Positions 16,782 through 25,229 of a stretch of 64,000 nucleotides of DNA are shown here, piece after piece. Each line of letters opens with the position of its first letter. Position 1 is the first letter of the stretch. Location: positions 124,001-188,000 of the forward strand of contig CANQNN010000002.1 in the NCBI GenBank assembly GCA_947625205.1, given 5' to 3'. The DNA comes from an uncultured Lachnospiraceae bacterium (lineage in GTDB: Bacteria > Bacillota > Clostridia > Lachnospirales > Lachnospiraceae). The notes below the pieces were generated by a model. It saw only the letters and a program-made list of their open reading frames with translations, did no database searches and had not been told where the DNA came from. A program made the translations under genes and the position numbers.

Positions 16782-16843
16782 AATGTGTACAAAACGCCTT
16801 TCTGCCGCCGCATGGGAACGGCATCCATCGGTGTACCGGTCAT
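16778..16843 (-). CDS. Candidate 21-codon leader peptide ahead of the ABC-F gene
   Basis: On the minus strand an ORF starts at ATG 16843 (MTGTPMDAVPMRR...) and ends in TGA at 16780-16778. That stop overlaps the ABC-F start codon as ATGA. It lies just downstream of the predicted transcription start. No strong ribosome site precedes it, but the ABC-F start is also poorly provided, so coupling between the two is plausible. Several antibiotic-resistance ABC-F genes are controlled by leader ORFs; the application here is inference. Confidence 0.35.
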   Translation of the reverse strand: MTGTPMDAVPMRRQKGVLYTL

Positions 16844-16860
16844 AAGCGCCGGACACAATC

Positions 16861-16889
16861 AGTTTACAGTCAGTCGGCGGGGCTGTCAA
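16861..16889 (-). promoter_or_regulatory. Promoter of the ABC-F gene (minus strand)
   Basis: Read on the minus strand, TTGACA (16889-16884), a 17-bp spacer and TAAACT (16866-16861) form a good sigma-A promoter. Its -35 box is only 5 bp from the -35 box of the divergent rex promoter. Confidence 0.7.
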
Positions 16890-16901
16890 CTTGTTTGACA
16901 G
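16883..16901. promoter_or_regulatory. Palindrome spanning both -35 boxes of the rex/ABC-F divergent promoters
   Basis: CTGTCAACTTGTTTGACAG is a 7-bp inverted repeat with a 5-nt centre, made from the two outward-facing TTGACA boxes. A second, partly symmetric site (TTGACAG-TTTT-TTAACAG, 16895-16912) resembles half of the Rex consensus TTGTTAA-N4-TTAACAA. Either could bind a regulator that controls both genes; Rex autoregulation is a guess. Confidence 0.45.
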
Positions 16902-16923
16902 TTTTTTAACAGAGAGGTATACT
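16895..16923 (+). promoter_or_regulatory. Promoter of rex
   Basis: TTGACA (16895-16900), a 17-bp spacer and TATACT (16918-16923) form a near-consensus sigma-A promoter, about 32 bp upstream of the GTG start. Confidence 0.8.
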
Positions 16924-16954
16924 TGAATTATCATGATACAGGGGGTAGCTCAGG

Positions 16955-17587
16955 GTGGAAGACAAGGAGATCTCACAGGCGGTTATCGGCCGCCTGCCAA
17001 GGTATTTCAGATATCTCGGTGAATTGAAGGATGAGGGGATGGAGAGGGTCTCATCTCAGGAGCTGAGTGATATCATGCGGGTGACCGCCTCGCAGATCAG
17101 ACAGGACCTGAATAATTTCGGGGGTTTCGGTCAGCAGGGGTACGGCTACAATGTGGAATATCTGTATGAGGAGATCGGCAAGATCCTCGGCCTTCATAAG
17201 AAACATAACCTGATCATAGTCGGTGCGGGACATCTCGGACAGGCGCTTGTGAATTATATGAATTTTGAGCGGAGAGGATTTATCTTCCGGGGGATTTTTG
17301 ATATTGACGAGAAGATTCAGGGAACGCAGATACGTGGGATCACGGTTCGCCCGATGAGCGAAATGGAGCGGTTTGTCAGAGAGAATGATATTGATATTGC
17401 CGTGCTGACTATCCCCAAAACCAGCGCGGTCGATGTGGCGGAACAGCTTGTGTCTTACGGGATCAAGGGGTTTTGGAATTTTGCGCATGTGGATCTGCAT
17501 GTGCCCGGAAATATTCAGGTGGAGAATGTGCATCTCTCGGACAGCCTGATGAAGCTATCCTATAATCTGGCGTCTCATGATGCGTAA
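16955..17587 (+). CDS. rex: Redox-sensing transcriptional repressor Rex
   Basis: The 210-residue protein senses the NADH/NAD+ ratio and represses fermentation and respiration genes when NADH is low. It has an N-terminal winged helix (about 1-80; RLPRYFRYLGEL, SSQELSDIMRVTASQIRQDL, FGGFGQQGYGYNV) and a Rossmann domain starting LIIVGAGHLGQAL. The C-terminal helix (VHLSDSLMKLSYNL) is the domain-swapped dimer helix typical of Rex. Translation starts at GTG 16955 with AGGGGG upstream. It is transcribed from its own promoter, divergent from the ABC-F gene, and could regulate itself through the nearby inverted repeats. Confidence 0.95.
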   Translation: MEDKEISQAVIGRLPRYFRYLGELKDEGMERVSSQELSDIMRVTASQIRQDLNNFGGFGQQGYGYNVEYLYEEIGKILGLHKKHNLIIVGAGHLGQALVNYMNFERRGFIFRGIFDIDEKIQGTQIRGITVRPMSEMERFVRENDIDIAVLTIPKTSAVDVAEQLVSYGIKGFWNFAHVDLHVPGNIQVENVHLSDSLMKLSYNLASHDA

Positions 17588-17672
17588 GACGCCAGCGCCC
17601 GTCACAGGACTCGACAGGCTGCGCCGGGGTGCGGTGGAAACGGTATATGTATGCGTATGAGGTACAGGGAGT

Positions 17673-18347
17673 ATGGCAAGGACGGATGAGGTGTTTGCAC
17701 CTGCGCTGACAGGCAGGAAGATTCCGATACTGACGCTGGACAATAAGTGGCATCAGCTGTTTACCCAGCGTGAGTATACGCCTGAGATCAGGCAGATGGA
17801 GAATGAACTGAATAATCTGCTTAAACGTCAGGGCAAGGTCAACGATGACAATAAAGAGATACGGAAACTCAAGAAGCGGATGATGGACGAGATCGTTGTC
17901 CTGGCAGATGAGTTGGAGAAATCGCCTTCAAGGAAACTGGAGAAAAAACAGGAGGAATGCAGGCGGCTTGTAACGGAGTGCAATGAGAAGCTGGAAGCGT
18001 GCGAGGAAGAGATGGTTGAGCTGCCCAGGCAGATCAACCAGCTTAACAATAAACTGATGTTAGCGACTATGGAGGTCTGCTATCAGCGTTTACAGAAAAA
18101 CACCGAAGAACTGCAGCAGATAGAGGAATGGATCGCAAATATCCGGAGAGAATTAAAGAAAAAGATCATCCGCAAACAGGAGAAAGAGGCGATGAATCAT
18201 CAGCTGTACTCTTATATGCACGATATTTTCGGAGCGGATGTCATTGAACTGTTTGACATGAAGTACGATCCGGAAGAAAAATATCAGAAGGCAAAGGAGG
18301 CCGCGGGAGCGGGTGGCGCATCCGGACAGGCACAGAAACAGGAATAG
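17673..18347 (+). CDS. Conserved coiled-coil protein of unknown function
   Basis: I do not recognise a named family for these 224 residues. After a short N-terminal segment (MARTDEVFAPALTGRKIPIL) the protein is almost entirely charged helix, with heptad-like Leu/Ile spacing from about 35 to 175, which predicts a long coiled coil. The end is Ala/Gly-rich (GAGGASGQAQ). There is no signal peptide or membrane segment. ATG 17673 has GAGG 10 nt upstream. It lies between rex and nnr on the same strand and may be co-transcribed with nnr. A scaffold or structural role would be a guess. Confidence 0.7.
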   Translation: MARTDEVFAPALTGRKIPILTLDNKWHQLFTQREYTPEIRQMENELNNLLKRQGKVNDDNKEIRKLKKRMMDEIVVLADELEKSPSRKLEKKQEECRRLVTECNEKLEACEEEMVELPRQINQLNNKLMLATMEVCYQRLQKNTEELQQIEEWIANIRRELKKKIIRKQEKEAMNHQLYSYMHDIFGADVIELFDMKYDPEEKYQKAKEAAGAGGASGQAQKQE

Positions 18348-18418
18348 CAAAGATGCGTTGAAATCATATGATTTTGACGCTTTTTTGTGCAGTATGACCA
18401 GCGGGAACGGAGGAATAT

Positions 18419-19987
18419 ATGAAACAATATGCAGTGACCGCTTCCGAGATGAAGCGTTACGATGCCAATACGATCGGAAAATTTCAGATCCCTTCACTGG
18501 TGTTAATGGAGCGGGCGGCTCTTGCAACGGCGGAAGAGATCATACGCGAACGCGGTAATAATACATGCAGGGTCCTTGTCATTGCGGGGTGCGGTAACAA
18601 CGGCGGAGACGGTCTGGCGGCAGGACGTCTTCTGATGCTGCAGGGATATGAAGTTACCTGCGTCCTTCTTGGCGATGAGAGTAAATGTACAGAGGAGACG
18701 GCGTGTCAGATCCGTATTTTGAGGGAATACGGCGTCCCTGTTAATGGCATAATACAGGATCGTGAATATGATATAGTGATAGATGCGATGTTCGGGGTGG
18801 GGCTTTCCAGATCCGTAGAGGGGATTTTTGCGGACGCAGTCAGGCGGATCAACGGATCGGGAGCGTTTGTGTGCAGCGTGGATATTCCTTCGGGGATCAA
18901 CGCGGATACGGGGGCGGTCATGGGATGTGCGGTGCGGGCAGATCTGACGGTGACATACGGATTCCGCAAGCTTGGCCATATACTATATCCCGGAGCGGAC
19001 CATACCGGCAGACTCGTCTGCTGTAATATGGGGATAGACGAACGCAGCTTTTTAGGAGCGCCGCCCCGGTGGTTTACGCATTGCGGGACGGACAGCCGTG
19101 TGCTTGCTGCGCGAAAGGCGGACGGCAACAAAGGAACCTTCGGCAAGGTGCTTGTGATCGCGGGAAGCGGGCAGATCGCCGGCGCCGCGCTCCTGGCATC
19201 CAAGAGCGTTCTGCGCATCGGCGCGGGCATGGTAAAGACGGTGACTGCCGAGGAAAATAAGGAAGCGATGCTGCAATATGTTCCGGAAGCGATGCTGCTT
19301 ACCTATCCGGGGGACCGCCCCTGTGAGAGCAGCACATTGATTGACCGGGATGCTGTATTTGCGGAACGCTTTAAGGAGGCGTTGGCATGGGCGGACTGCA
19401 TACTGATCGGCCCGGGAACCGGGACGGACAGCCGGGCCTGTGAACTTCTCCGGCTTGTCCTGACACAGAGCGGTCTGCCGCTTGTTATAGATGCGGACGG
19501 TCTGAATCTTATGGCGTGCGACAAAACGCTCGCTATGGCGGCCGCGGCCTGCGGTGAACATGGGCGGACAGTGGTCTTGACGCCGCATTTGGGAGAATTT
19601 GCAAGGCTGTACGGGTGCAGTGTGGCAGAGGCAAAAGAGCATATTACGGAGTATCCGGCGCGCCTTGCGGATAGCATGCGGTGTACCGTGGTCTGCAAGG
19701 ATGCACGGACTGTAGTCTCAGAATACGAAAACAGCCAGTCTTATGTGAACACCACCGGCAATTCCGGTATGGCAACGGCCGGATCGGGAGATGTGCTTGC
19801 GGGCATGATCGCAGGTCTTATCGCGCAGGGAATGTCCGGCTGGGACGCCGCGGTGGGCGGTGTATATCTGCATGGCGTCGCAGGGGATCTGGCGGCGGCA
19901 CAGGAGACGCAGGCTTCCATGACGGCATCGGATATCATAGAGCATATTAGGGATGCTGTTTTGATACAGGAGAGGGAAGAAAGATGA
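18419..19987 (+). CDS. nnr: Bifunctional NAD(P)H-hydrate epimerase / ADP-dependent dehydratase
   Basis: This 522-residue repair enzyme restores NADH and NADPH that have become hydrated. The N-terminal YjeF/NAXE epimerase domain (about 1-215) shows VLVIAGCGNNGGDGLAAGRLL-type sequence and DIPSGINADTG. The C-terminal ribokinase-like NAXD dehydratase domain (about 220-515) has GTFGKVLVIAGSG, the IGPGTG and DADGLN motifs and NTTGNSGMATAGSGDVLAGM. ATG 18419 follows GGAGG directly. The stop overlaps the start of alr (ATGA), so the two are translationally coupled. Confidence 0.95.
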   Translation: MKQYAVTASEMKRYDANTIGKFQIPSLVLMERAALATAEEIIRERGNNTCRVLVIAGCGNNGGDGLAAGRLLMLQGYEVTCVLLGDESKCTEETACQIRILREYGVPVNGIIQDREYDIVIDAMFGVGLSRSVEGIFADAVRRINGSGAFVCSVDIPSGINADTGAVMGCAVRADLTVTYGFRKLGHILYPGADHTGRLVCCNMGIDERSFLGAPPRWFTHCGTDSRVLAARKADGNKGTFGKVLVIAGSGQIAGAALLASKSVLRIGAGMVKTVTAEENKEAMLQYVPEAMLLTYPGDRPCESSTLIDRDAVFAERFKEALAWADCILIGPGTGTDSRACELLRLVLTQSGLPLVIDADGLNLMACDKTLAMAAAACGEHGRTVVLTPHLGEFARLYGCSVAEAKEHITEYPARLADSMRCTVVCKDARTVVSEYENSQSYVNTTGNSGMATAGSGDVLAGMIAGLIAQGMSGWDAAVGGVYLHGVAGDLAAAQETQASMTASDIIEHIRDAVLIQEREER

Positions 19988-21171
19988 ATATACCGGAAGA
20001 ATACCAGAGAGTCTGCGCGGTGATCGACCTGGATGCCGTTTGCTATAACATGGAACAGATGCATCATAACCTGTCAGCGCATACGAAAATGATCGGCGTC
20101 ATTAAAACGGACGGGTACGGACACGGAGCGGTGCAGATCGGTAGGGAACTGGAGCAGATGGATCATGTGTGGGGCTATGCGGTCGCCACGGCGGAGGAAG
20201 CGCTTATATTGCGCCATGCCGGGCTGTGCAAGCCGATCCTTATCCTTGGATATACTTTTCCTTATTCTTACGAAGAGCTGATACGCTGTGATATACGTCC
20301 TGCGGTGTTCAGGGAAGATACTTTGGAAGAGCTCTCTGCCTGTGCGCGAAGGGCAGGTAAGCCGGCCAGGGTGCATATTAAGGTGGACACGGGAATGACG
20401 CGCGTCGGCATCAGACCGGATGAAAGCGGGCTTGCGTTTGTCGGTAAAGCGCTGCATACAGAAGGCGTCGAGGTGGAGGGTATGTTTACGCATTTTGCCA
20501 GAGCCGACGAGACGGATAAGACCTCCGCCAGAGAACAGCTTGAAAAGATCAGTGATTTTATGACGCTTGCAGAGCGCAGGTACAACTGCCGCATTCCTGT
20601 TAAGCATTGCTCGAACAGCGCCGGCATCATCGAGCTGCCGGAGGCGAATATGAATGTGGTGCGGGCGGGCATTACCCTGTACGGACTGTGGCCTTCCGCG
20701 CAGGTGTCGAAGGAGATCGTAAAACTCAAACCGGTCCTGTCCCTAAAGAGCCACATTGTTTATATCAAGGAAGTGGACGCGGGCGTGCCGGTCAGCTACG
20801 GCGGCACCTATGTTACGCCGAAGCGGATGCGCATAGCCACCGTTCCCACAGGCTACGGCGACGGCTATCCCAGAAGCCTTTCCGGTAAAGGATACGTGCT
20901 GATACGAGGAGCTAAAGCGCCGGTACTGGGGCGTATCTGCATGGATCAGTTCATGGTCAGCGTCGATGAGATACCGGAGGCTGTGGAAGGAGACGAGGTG
21001 ACTCTGATCGGCACGGACGGCGGATACGAAATAACAATGGAAGAGCTGGGAGACATGTCGGGCAGGTTTAATTATGAGCTGGCATGCGATCTGGGCAAAA
21101 GGATACCGCGTGTCTATGTCAAAAACGGCCGGGTGACGGCAACAAAAGATTATTATGATGATTACCGCTGA
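19984..21171 (+). CDS. alr: Alanine racemase
   Basis: The 395-residue PLP enzyme converts L-alanine to D-alanine for peptidoglycan. The PLP lysine lies in GVIKTDGYGHGA (about residue 37-48). The second catalytic residue, a tyrosine, lies in PVSYGGTYVTP (about 265-275), and GRICMDQFMV marks the C-terminal beta domain. It overlaps nnr by four bases and is followed at 72 bp by a MazF-type toxin gene. The alr-mazF neighbourhood is conserved in Firmicutes. Confidence 0.96.
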   Translation: MNIPEEYQRVCAVIDLDAVCYNMEQMHHNLSAHTKMIGVIKTDGYGHGAVQIGRELEQMDHVWGYAVATAEEALILRHAGLCKPILILGYTFPYSYEELIRCDIRPAVFREDTLEELSACARRAGKPARVHIKVDTGMTRVGIRPDESGLAFVGKALHTEGVEVEGMFTHFARADETDKTSAREQLEKISDFMTLAERRYNCRIPVKHCSNSAGIIELPEANMNVVRAGITLYGLWPSAQVSKEIVKLKPVLSLKSHIVYIKEVDAGVPVSYGGTYVTPKRMRIATVPTGYGDGYPRSLSGKGYVLIRGAKAPVLGRICMDQFMVSVDEIPEAVEGDEVTLIGTDGGYEITMEELGDMSGRFNYELACDLGKRIPRVYVKNGRVTATKDYYDDYR

Positions 21172-21243
21172 ATTATCATGTATACCCTTAGAGAAAACGG
21201 CAATACTAAAGATGCAAATATTCGTATAAGGGAGCGTGTGATA

Positions 21244-21585
21244 ATGAGAAGAGGAGATATCTACTATGCAGATTTACGTCCGGTGATCGGTTCCGAGCAG
21301 GGAGGTATCAGACCGGTGCTGATCATACAGAATGATATTGGGAACAAGCACAGTCCGACTGTGATCTGCGCGGCGATCACCTCGAAGATGAACAAGGCGA
21401 AGCTGCCGACACATATTGAACTGAACGCCAGCAAATATGATATGGTGAAAGATTCCGTGATCCTGTTGGAGCAGCTTCGGACAATAGATAAGAAGCGCCT
21501 GAAGGACAGAATATGCCATCTGGACCAGGATATCATGCAGGTAGTCAACAACGGACTTATGGTCAGCCTCGAGTTAAATACATAA
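21244..21585 (+). CDS. MazF/EndoA-type mRNA endoribonuclease toxin
   Basis: This 113-residue protein has the full MazF/PemK fold signature: [44 protein letters not shown] and [12 protein letters not shown]. These enzymes cut mRNA at short sequences. The frame is open to 21178, but ATG 21244 gives the standard N-terminus and has GGGAG upstream. In Bacillus the order is alr-antitoxin-toxin; here only 72 bp separate alr from the toxin and no antitoxin ORF is present. It may be held in check by an unlinked antitoxin, by low expression or by loss of activity. The key Arg and Thr/Ser positions look intact. Confidence 0.92.
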   Translation: MRRGDIYYADLRPVIGSEQGGIRPVLIIQNDIGNKHSPTVICAAITSKMNKAKLPTHIELNASKYDMVKDSVILLEQLRTIDKKRLKDRICHLDQDIMQVVNNGLMVSLELNT

Positions 21586-21598
21586 GGATGACCGGTAT

Positions 21599-21627
21599 TT
21601 GACACTCATTTCATTCCTTGCTATATT
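21599..21627 (+). promoter_or_regulatory. Promoter of the CorC/HlyC-type gene
   Basis: TTGACA (21599-21604), 17 bp and TATATT (21622-21627), starting 14 bp after the MazF stop, form a strong sigma-A promoter for the gene starting at 21669. Confidence 0.8.
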
Positions 21628-21668
21628 ATAAAGGCAGATATTTTACAATAAAGAGAGGAAATCTAAAT

Positions 21669-23036
21669 ATGGACGACGGTGTCGCGGGCAGTATCGTATG
21701 GTTATGCATACTGATACTGCTGCAAATGCTGCTTAACGGTTTTGATTCCGCATTTCGAAATATGAAGATTGCGGAGAAGGATGATGCGGAAGGGGAGGAG
21801 GACGGAAGAACAGCATCCAGACAACGCAAAGCGGATTATCTGCTTGCACATCAGACACAATATAACGGCGCCATGCAGTTTGGCATGGTGGCAGTGACGT
21901 TCCTGTTTGCTCTGCTGTATCTGTATCGGATCGGCATCTATGCGATAGGGATCGCGGGTCTTTTGTACAGCGCGGGCGCCTATGCGCTTGAGCATACGGA
22001 GTTAGTGCTGGCGCTTACAACAGCTGTGGCGGTGTTTATCATGCTGTACATATTTGTGACGTTTGGCATTTCGCTGCCGAGAAAGGCGGCGGCGCGCAGC
22101 AGTGAAAAATGGCTTAAATGCCTCCTTACGCCGGTTTATTATTATGTGCGTATCGTGATGCCCTTTACGGCGCTTGTATCGTTGACGGCTGGCGGCGTTC
22201 TGCGTCTGTTCGGTATGAATACAGCCAGGGACAAATCGGATGTGACGGAAGAAGAGATCCTGTCTATGGTAAACGAGGGACATGAGCAGGGCATCCTTCA
22301 TGCGAATGAAGCGGAGATGATAAACAATATATTTGAGTACGGCGATAAGGAAGCCAAAGACATCATGATCAACCGCAACAACATGATCGGCATCGAATGT
22401 ACTATGACGCTGCAGGAGGCGGCGGCCTTTATCGTGGATGCGCACAACAGCAGATTCCCCGTCTATGACGGCACGATAGATCACATTGTAGGCATCCTTC
22501 ATCTGAAAGACGTTATGCGTATGCAGATGAATGAAAAAATGAAGAACAAGCCTATCGGTAAGATCAAAGGACTTCTTCGGGAACCCCGTTTTATTACGCA
22601 GACGCGTAAGATCGATGACCTGTTCCGCGTGATGCAGACAGAAAAGATACAGATGGTCATTGTGATAGACGAGTACGGGCAGACTGCGGGACTGGTCGCG
22701 CTGGAGGATATTCTGGAGGAGATCGTCGGAAACATCGAGGATGAATACGATGAGGAGGCAAGCTATATCAGTAAGAGCGGCGAAGACGGTTATGTGATCC
22801 AGGGACAGATGCCGCTTGAGGAGCTGGGCGAACAGCTCAATATCAGTTTTGAGGAAGAACCGTTTGACACGGTCAACGGTTTCGTGATCTCACGGCTGGA
22901 GCATATTCCCGAGGAGGGAGAAGACTTTGAGTTCTCATATGAAGGTTACACATTCAGGATCATGGAAGTCAAAGACCGTATGATCCGGTCCGTGCTTGCC
23001 CGTCCGGTCGGGACAGAGAGCGATAAAGATAAATAA
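21669..23036 (+). CDS. CNNM/CorC-HlyC family membrane protein with CBS pair
   Basis: The 455-residue protein has the DUF21/CNNM membrane domain (about 1-190, with four hydrophobic segments), a CBS pair (about 210-330; MINRNNMIGIE, RFPVYDGTIDHIVGILHLKD, MVIVIDEYGQTAGLVALEDILEE) and a C-terminal CorC_HlyC domain (about 350-440; GQMPLEELGEQL, FDTVNGFV). Relatives export magnesium or act in ion balance; the old hemolysin name is not informative. ATG 21669 is chosen because it follows AGAGGAAA and opens the membrane domain. The N-terminal cytoplasmic loop has an acidic stretch (AEGEEDG). Confidence 0.88.
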   Translation: MDDGVAGSIVWLCILILLQMLLNGFDSAFRNMKIAEKDDAEGEEDGRTASRQRKADYLLAHQTQYNGAMQFGMVAVTFLFALLYLYRIGIYAIGIAGLLYSAGAYALEHTELVLALTTAVAVFIMLYIFVTFGISLPRKAAARSSEKWLKCLLTPVYYYVRIVMPFTALVSLTAGGVLRLFGMNTARDKSDVTEEEILSMVNEGHEQGILHANEAEMINNIFEYGDKEAKDIMINRNNMIGIECTMTLQEAAAFIVDAHNSRFPVYDGTIDHIVGILHLKDVMRMQMNEKMKNKPIGKIKGLLREPRFITQTRKIDDLFRVMQTEKIQMVIVIDEYGQTAGLVALEDILEEIVGNIEDEYDEEASYISKSGEDGYVIQGQMPLEELGEQLNISFEEEPFDTVNGFVISRLEHIPEEGEDFEFSYEGYTFRIMEVKDRMIRSVLARPVGTESDKDK

Positions 23037-23107
23037 AATAATAAAAAATATAAAGCAGTAAAAGCAATAAAAAGAATAAAAACAATAAAAAACAAAGGAG
23101 ATCATAT

Positions 23108-23836
23108 ATGTCAGGACATTCAAAATTTGCAAACATCAAACATAAGAAGGAAAAGAACGACGCAGCGAAGGGTAAGATCTTCACGATCATTGGGCGTGAG
23201 ATCGCCGTGGCGGTTAAGGAGGGCGGTCCGGACCCGTCCAACAATTTCAAACTTGCGCAGGTCATCGCCAAGGCGAAAGCCAATAATATGCCTAATGAGA
23301 CGATAGAAAGAGGTATTAAAAAGGCGGCCGGTGAAGGCGGGAACGTCAATTATAAGTATGTGACTTATGAGGGGTACGGCCCTAACGGTATTGCCGTTAT
23401 CGTGGATGCGCTGACCGACAATCCGAACAGGACGGCGGCGAATGTCCGCAACGCCTTTACAAAGGGGCAGGGGAATGTCGGAACGCCCGGCTGCGTCTCT
23501 TTTATGTTCGACAAGAAAGGGCTGATCATCATTGATAAGGAAGAGTGCGGCATGGATGCGGACGATCTGATGATGATGGCGCTGGATGCGGGCGCGGAAG
23601 ATTTCTCCGAGGAGGAGGACAGCTATGAGATCTATACGGATCCCGACCAGTGGAGTGTTGTGGATGCCGCGTTAAAAGAGGCGGGCGTCGAAGCTGTTTC
23701 TTCGGAGGTGACTATGATTCCCCAGAACTGGGTAGAGCTTACGGACGAGACGGCCATCAAGAATATGCAGAGAACGCTTGACCTGCTGGACGAGGATGAC
23801 GATGTTCAGGCGGTCTATCATAACTGGGATGAATAA
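23108..23836 (+). CDS. YebC/PmpR-family (TACO1) protein
   Basis: The 242-residue protein carries the family start SGHSKFANIKHKKEKND and the central GGPDPSNNFKLAQVIAKAKANNMP, then YEGYGPNGIAVIVDALTDN and a third domain with IPQNWVEL. Family members were named as DNA-binding regulators; newer work links them to translation of proline-rich stretches. ATG 23108 follows AAAGGAG. The 71-bp upstream gap is nearly pure A with scattered other bases and shows no ORF. Confidence 0.93.
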   Translation: MSGHSKFANIKHKKEKNDAAKGKIFTIIGREIAVAVKEGGPDPSNNFKLAQVIAKAKANNMPNETIERGIKKAAGEGGNVNYKYVTYEGYGPNGIAVIVDALTDNPNRTAANVRNAFTKGQGNVGTPGCVSFMFDKKGLIIIDKEECGMDADDLMMMALDAGAEDFSEEEDSYEIYTDPDQWSVVDAALKEAGVEAVSSEVTMIPQNWVELTDETAIKNMQRTLDLLDEDDDVQAVYHNWDE

Positions 23837-23916
23837 TGACCCGGCTGTATGACCGGCATTAAGAGTTAGTGCAGGTATCATGACAAGTAAGAAGAAAGGA
23901 AAGCATACTATTTAAG

Positions 23917-25200
23917 ATGGACAGAAAATATAAGAAAGAAACCATATGTATCCAGTCGGGATGGAAGCCGCGCAACGGCGAGCCGCGCGTTCTGCCGATC
24001 TATCAGAGCACTACGTTTAAGTATGATTCGTCGGAATTTATGGGACGGCTGTTCGATCTGGAGGAGAACGGTTATTTTTACAGCAGACTGCAGAATCCGA
24101 CCAATGACTGCGTGGCAGCGAAGATATGTGAGCTGGAGGGCGGCGTTGCTGCGATGCTGACTTCGTCCGGACAGGCGGCATGCCACTATGCCGTGTTCAA
24201 CATATGCGAGGCGGGAGATCATGTAGTATTGTCTTCTACAGTGTATGGCGGTACATTCAATCTTATTACGTGCACGATGAAAAAGATGGGGATCAGCTGT
24301 ACGATAGTCGATCCCGACGCATCGTCTGAAGAACTGGCCGAAGCCTTCAGGCCGAACACGAAATGCGTTTATGCTGAGACGATCGCCAATCCTGCGCTCG
24401 TGGTGCTGGATATAGAGAAATTTGCGAAAGTGGCGCACGATCACCAGGTGCCTCTTATTGTGGACAATACCTTCGCAACGCCCATCAACTGCAATCCTTT
24501 TGACTGGGGCGCCGATATCGTGGTACATTCCACAACGAAATACATGGACGGACATGCAGTGTCGTTAGGCGGCTGTATCGTGGATTCCGGCAACTTTGAC
24601 TGGAGCGCATATCCTGACAAGTTTCCGGGGCTGTGCACGCCGGACGAGTCCTATCACGGCATTGTCTATACGGAGAAGTTCGGTAAAGCCGCATACATCA
24701 CCAAGGCGACGAGCCAGCTGATGAGAGACTTAGGATCCATGCAGTCTCCGCAGAATGCATTTCTGCTGAATATTGGGCTTGAGACGCTTCCACTCAGAAT
24801 GGAGAGACACTGTTACAATGCACAGAAAACGGCGGAATATCTGGAAAAGCATGAGAAAGTGGCATGGGTGAATTATCCCGGCCTTAAGGGCAATAAATAC
24901 TATGATCTGGCACAGAAGTACATGCCGAACGGAACATGCGGCGTTATATCCTTCGGTTTAAAAGGCGGCAGGGAAGCGGCGGCGAAGATGATGGATTATC
25001 TGAAGCTGGCGGCTATCGTGACACATGTGGCGGATGCGCGGACAAGCGTGCTGCATCCGGCAAGCCATACGCACAGGCAGATGAATGATGAACAGCTTAA
25101 GGAGGCGGGTGTAGCGCCCGATCTGATCAGGCTGTCCGTCGGTATTGAACACATAGACGATATTATTGCGGATCTGGAACAGGCTCTTAAACAGATATAG
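23917..25200 (+). CDS. O-acetylhomoserine sulfhydrylase (aminocarboxypropyltransferase)
   Basis: This 427-residue enzyme is of the Cys/Met-metabolism PLP family. It has the N-terminal TICIQSGWKPRNGEP, YSRLQNPTNDCVAAKICELEGG, the PLP contact SSGQAACHYA, the VDNTFATPINCNPFDWGADI stretch and the PLP lysine in HSTTKYMDGHA. The long insertion before RDLGSMQSPQNAFLLNIGLETL is typical of O-acetylhomoserine sulfhydrylases (MetY-like) rather than cystathionine lyases. It would make homocysteine from O-acetylhomoserine and sulfide. The methionine synthase gene at the right end would use the product, although the two are far apart. A sister activity such as gamma-lyase is possible. Confidence 0.88.
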   Translation: MDRKYKKETICIQSGWKPRNGEPRVLPIYQSTTFKYDSSEFMGRLFDLEENGYFYSRLQNPTNDCVAAKICELEGGVAAMLTSSGQAACHYAVFNICEAGDHVVLSSTVYGGTFNLITCTMKKMGISCTIVDPDASSEELAEAFRPNTKCVYAETIANPALVVLDIEKFAKVAHDHQVPLIVDNTFATPINCNPFDWGADIVVHSTTKYMDGHAVSLGGCIVDSGNFDWSAYPDKFPGLCTPDESYHGIVYTEKFGKAAYITKATSQLMRDLGSMQSPQNAFLLNIGLETLPLRMERHCYNAQKTAEYLEKHEKVAWVNYPGLKGNKYYDLAQKYMPNGTCGVISFGLKGGREAAAKMMDYLKLAAIVTHVADARTSVLHPASHTHRQMNDEQLKEAGVAPDLIRLSVGIEHIDDIIADLEQALKQI

Positions 25201-25229
25201 TAAACAGATCCGGCATAGAAGGATAACGA

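Noticed and set aside
16943-16960. tRNA-like sequence GGGGGTAGCTCAGG at the start of rex
   Set aside because: It resembles a tRNA acceptor/D-arm start, but no anticodon arm, T-arm (GGTTCGAAT) or CCA-side pairing follows. It overlaps the rex ribosome site and coding start.
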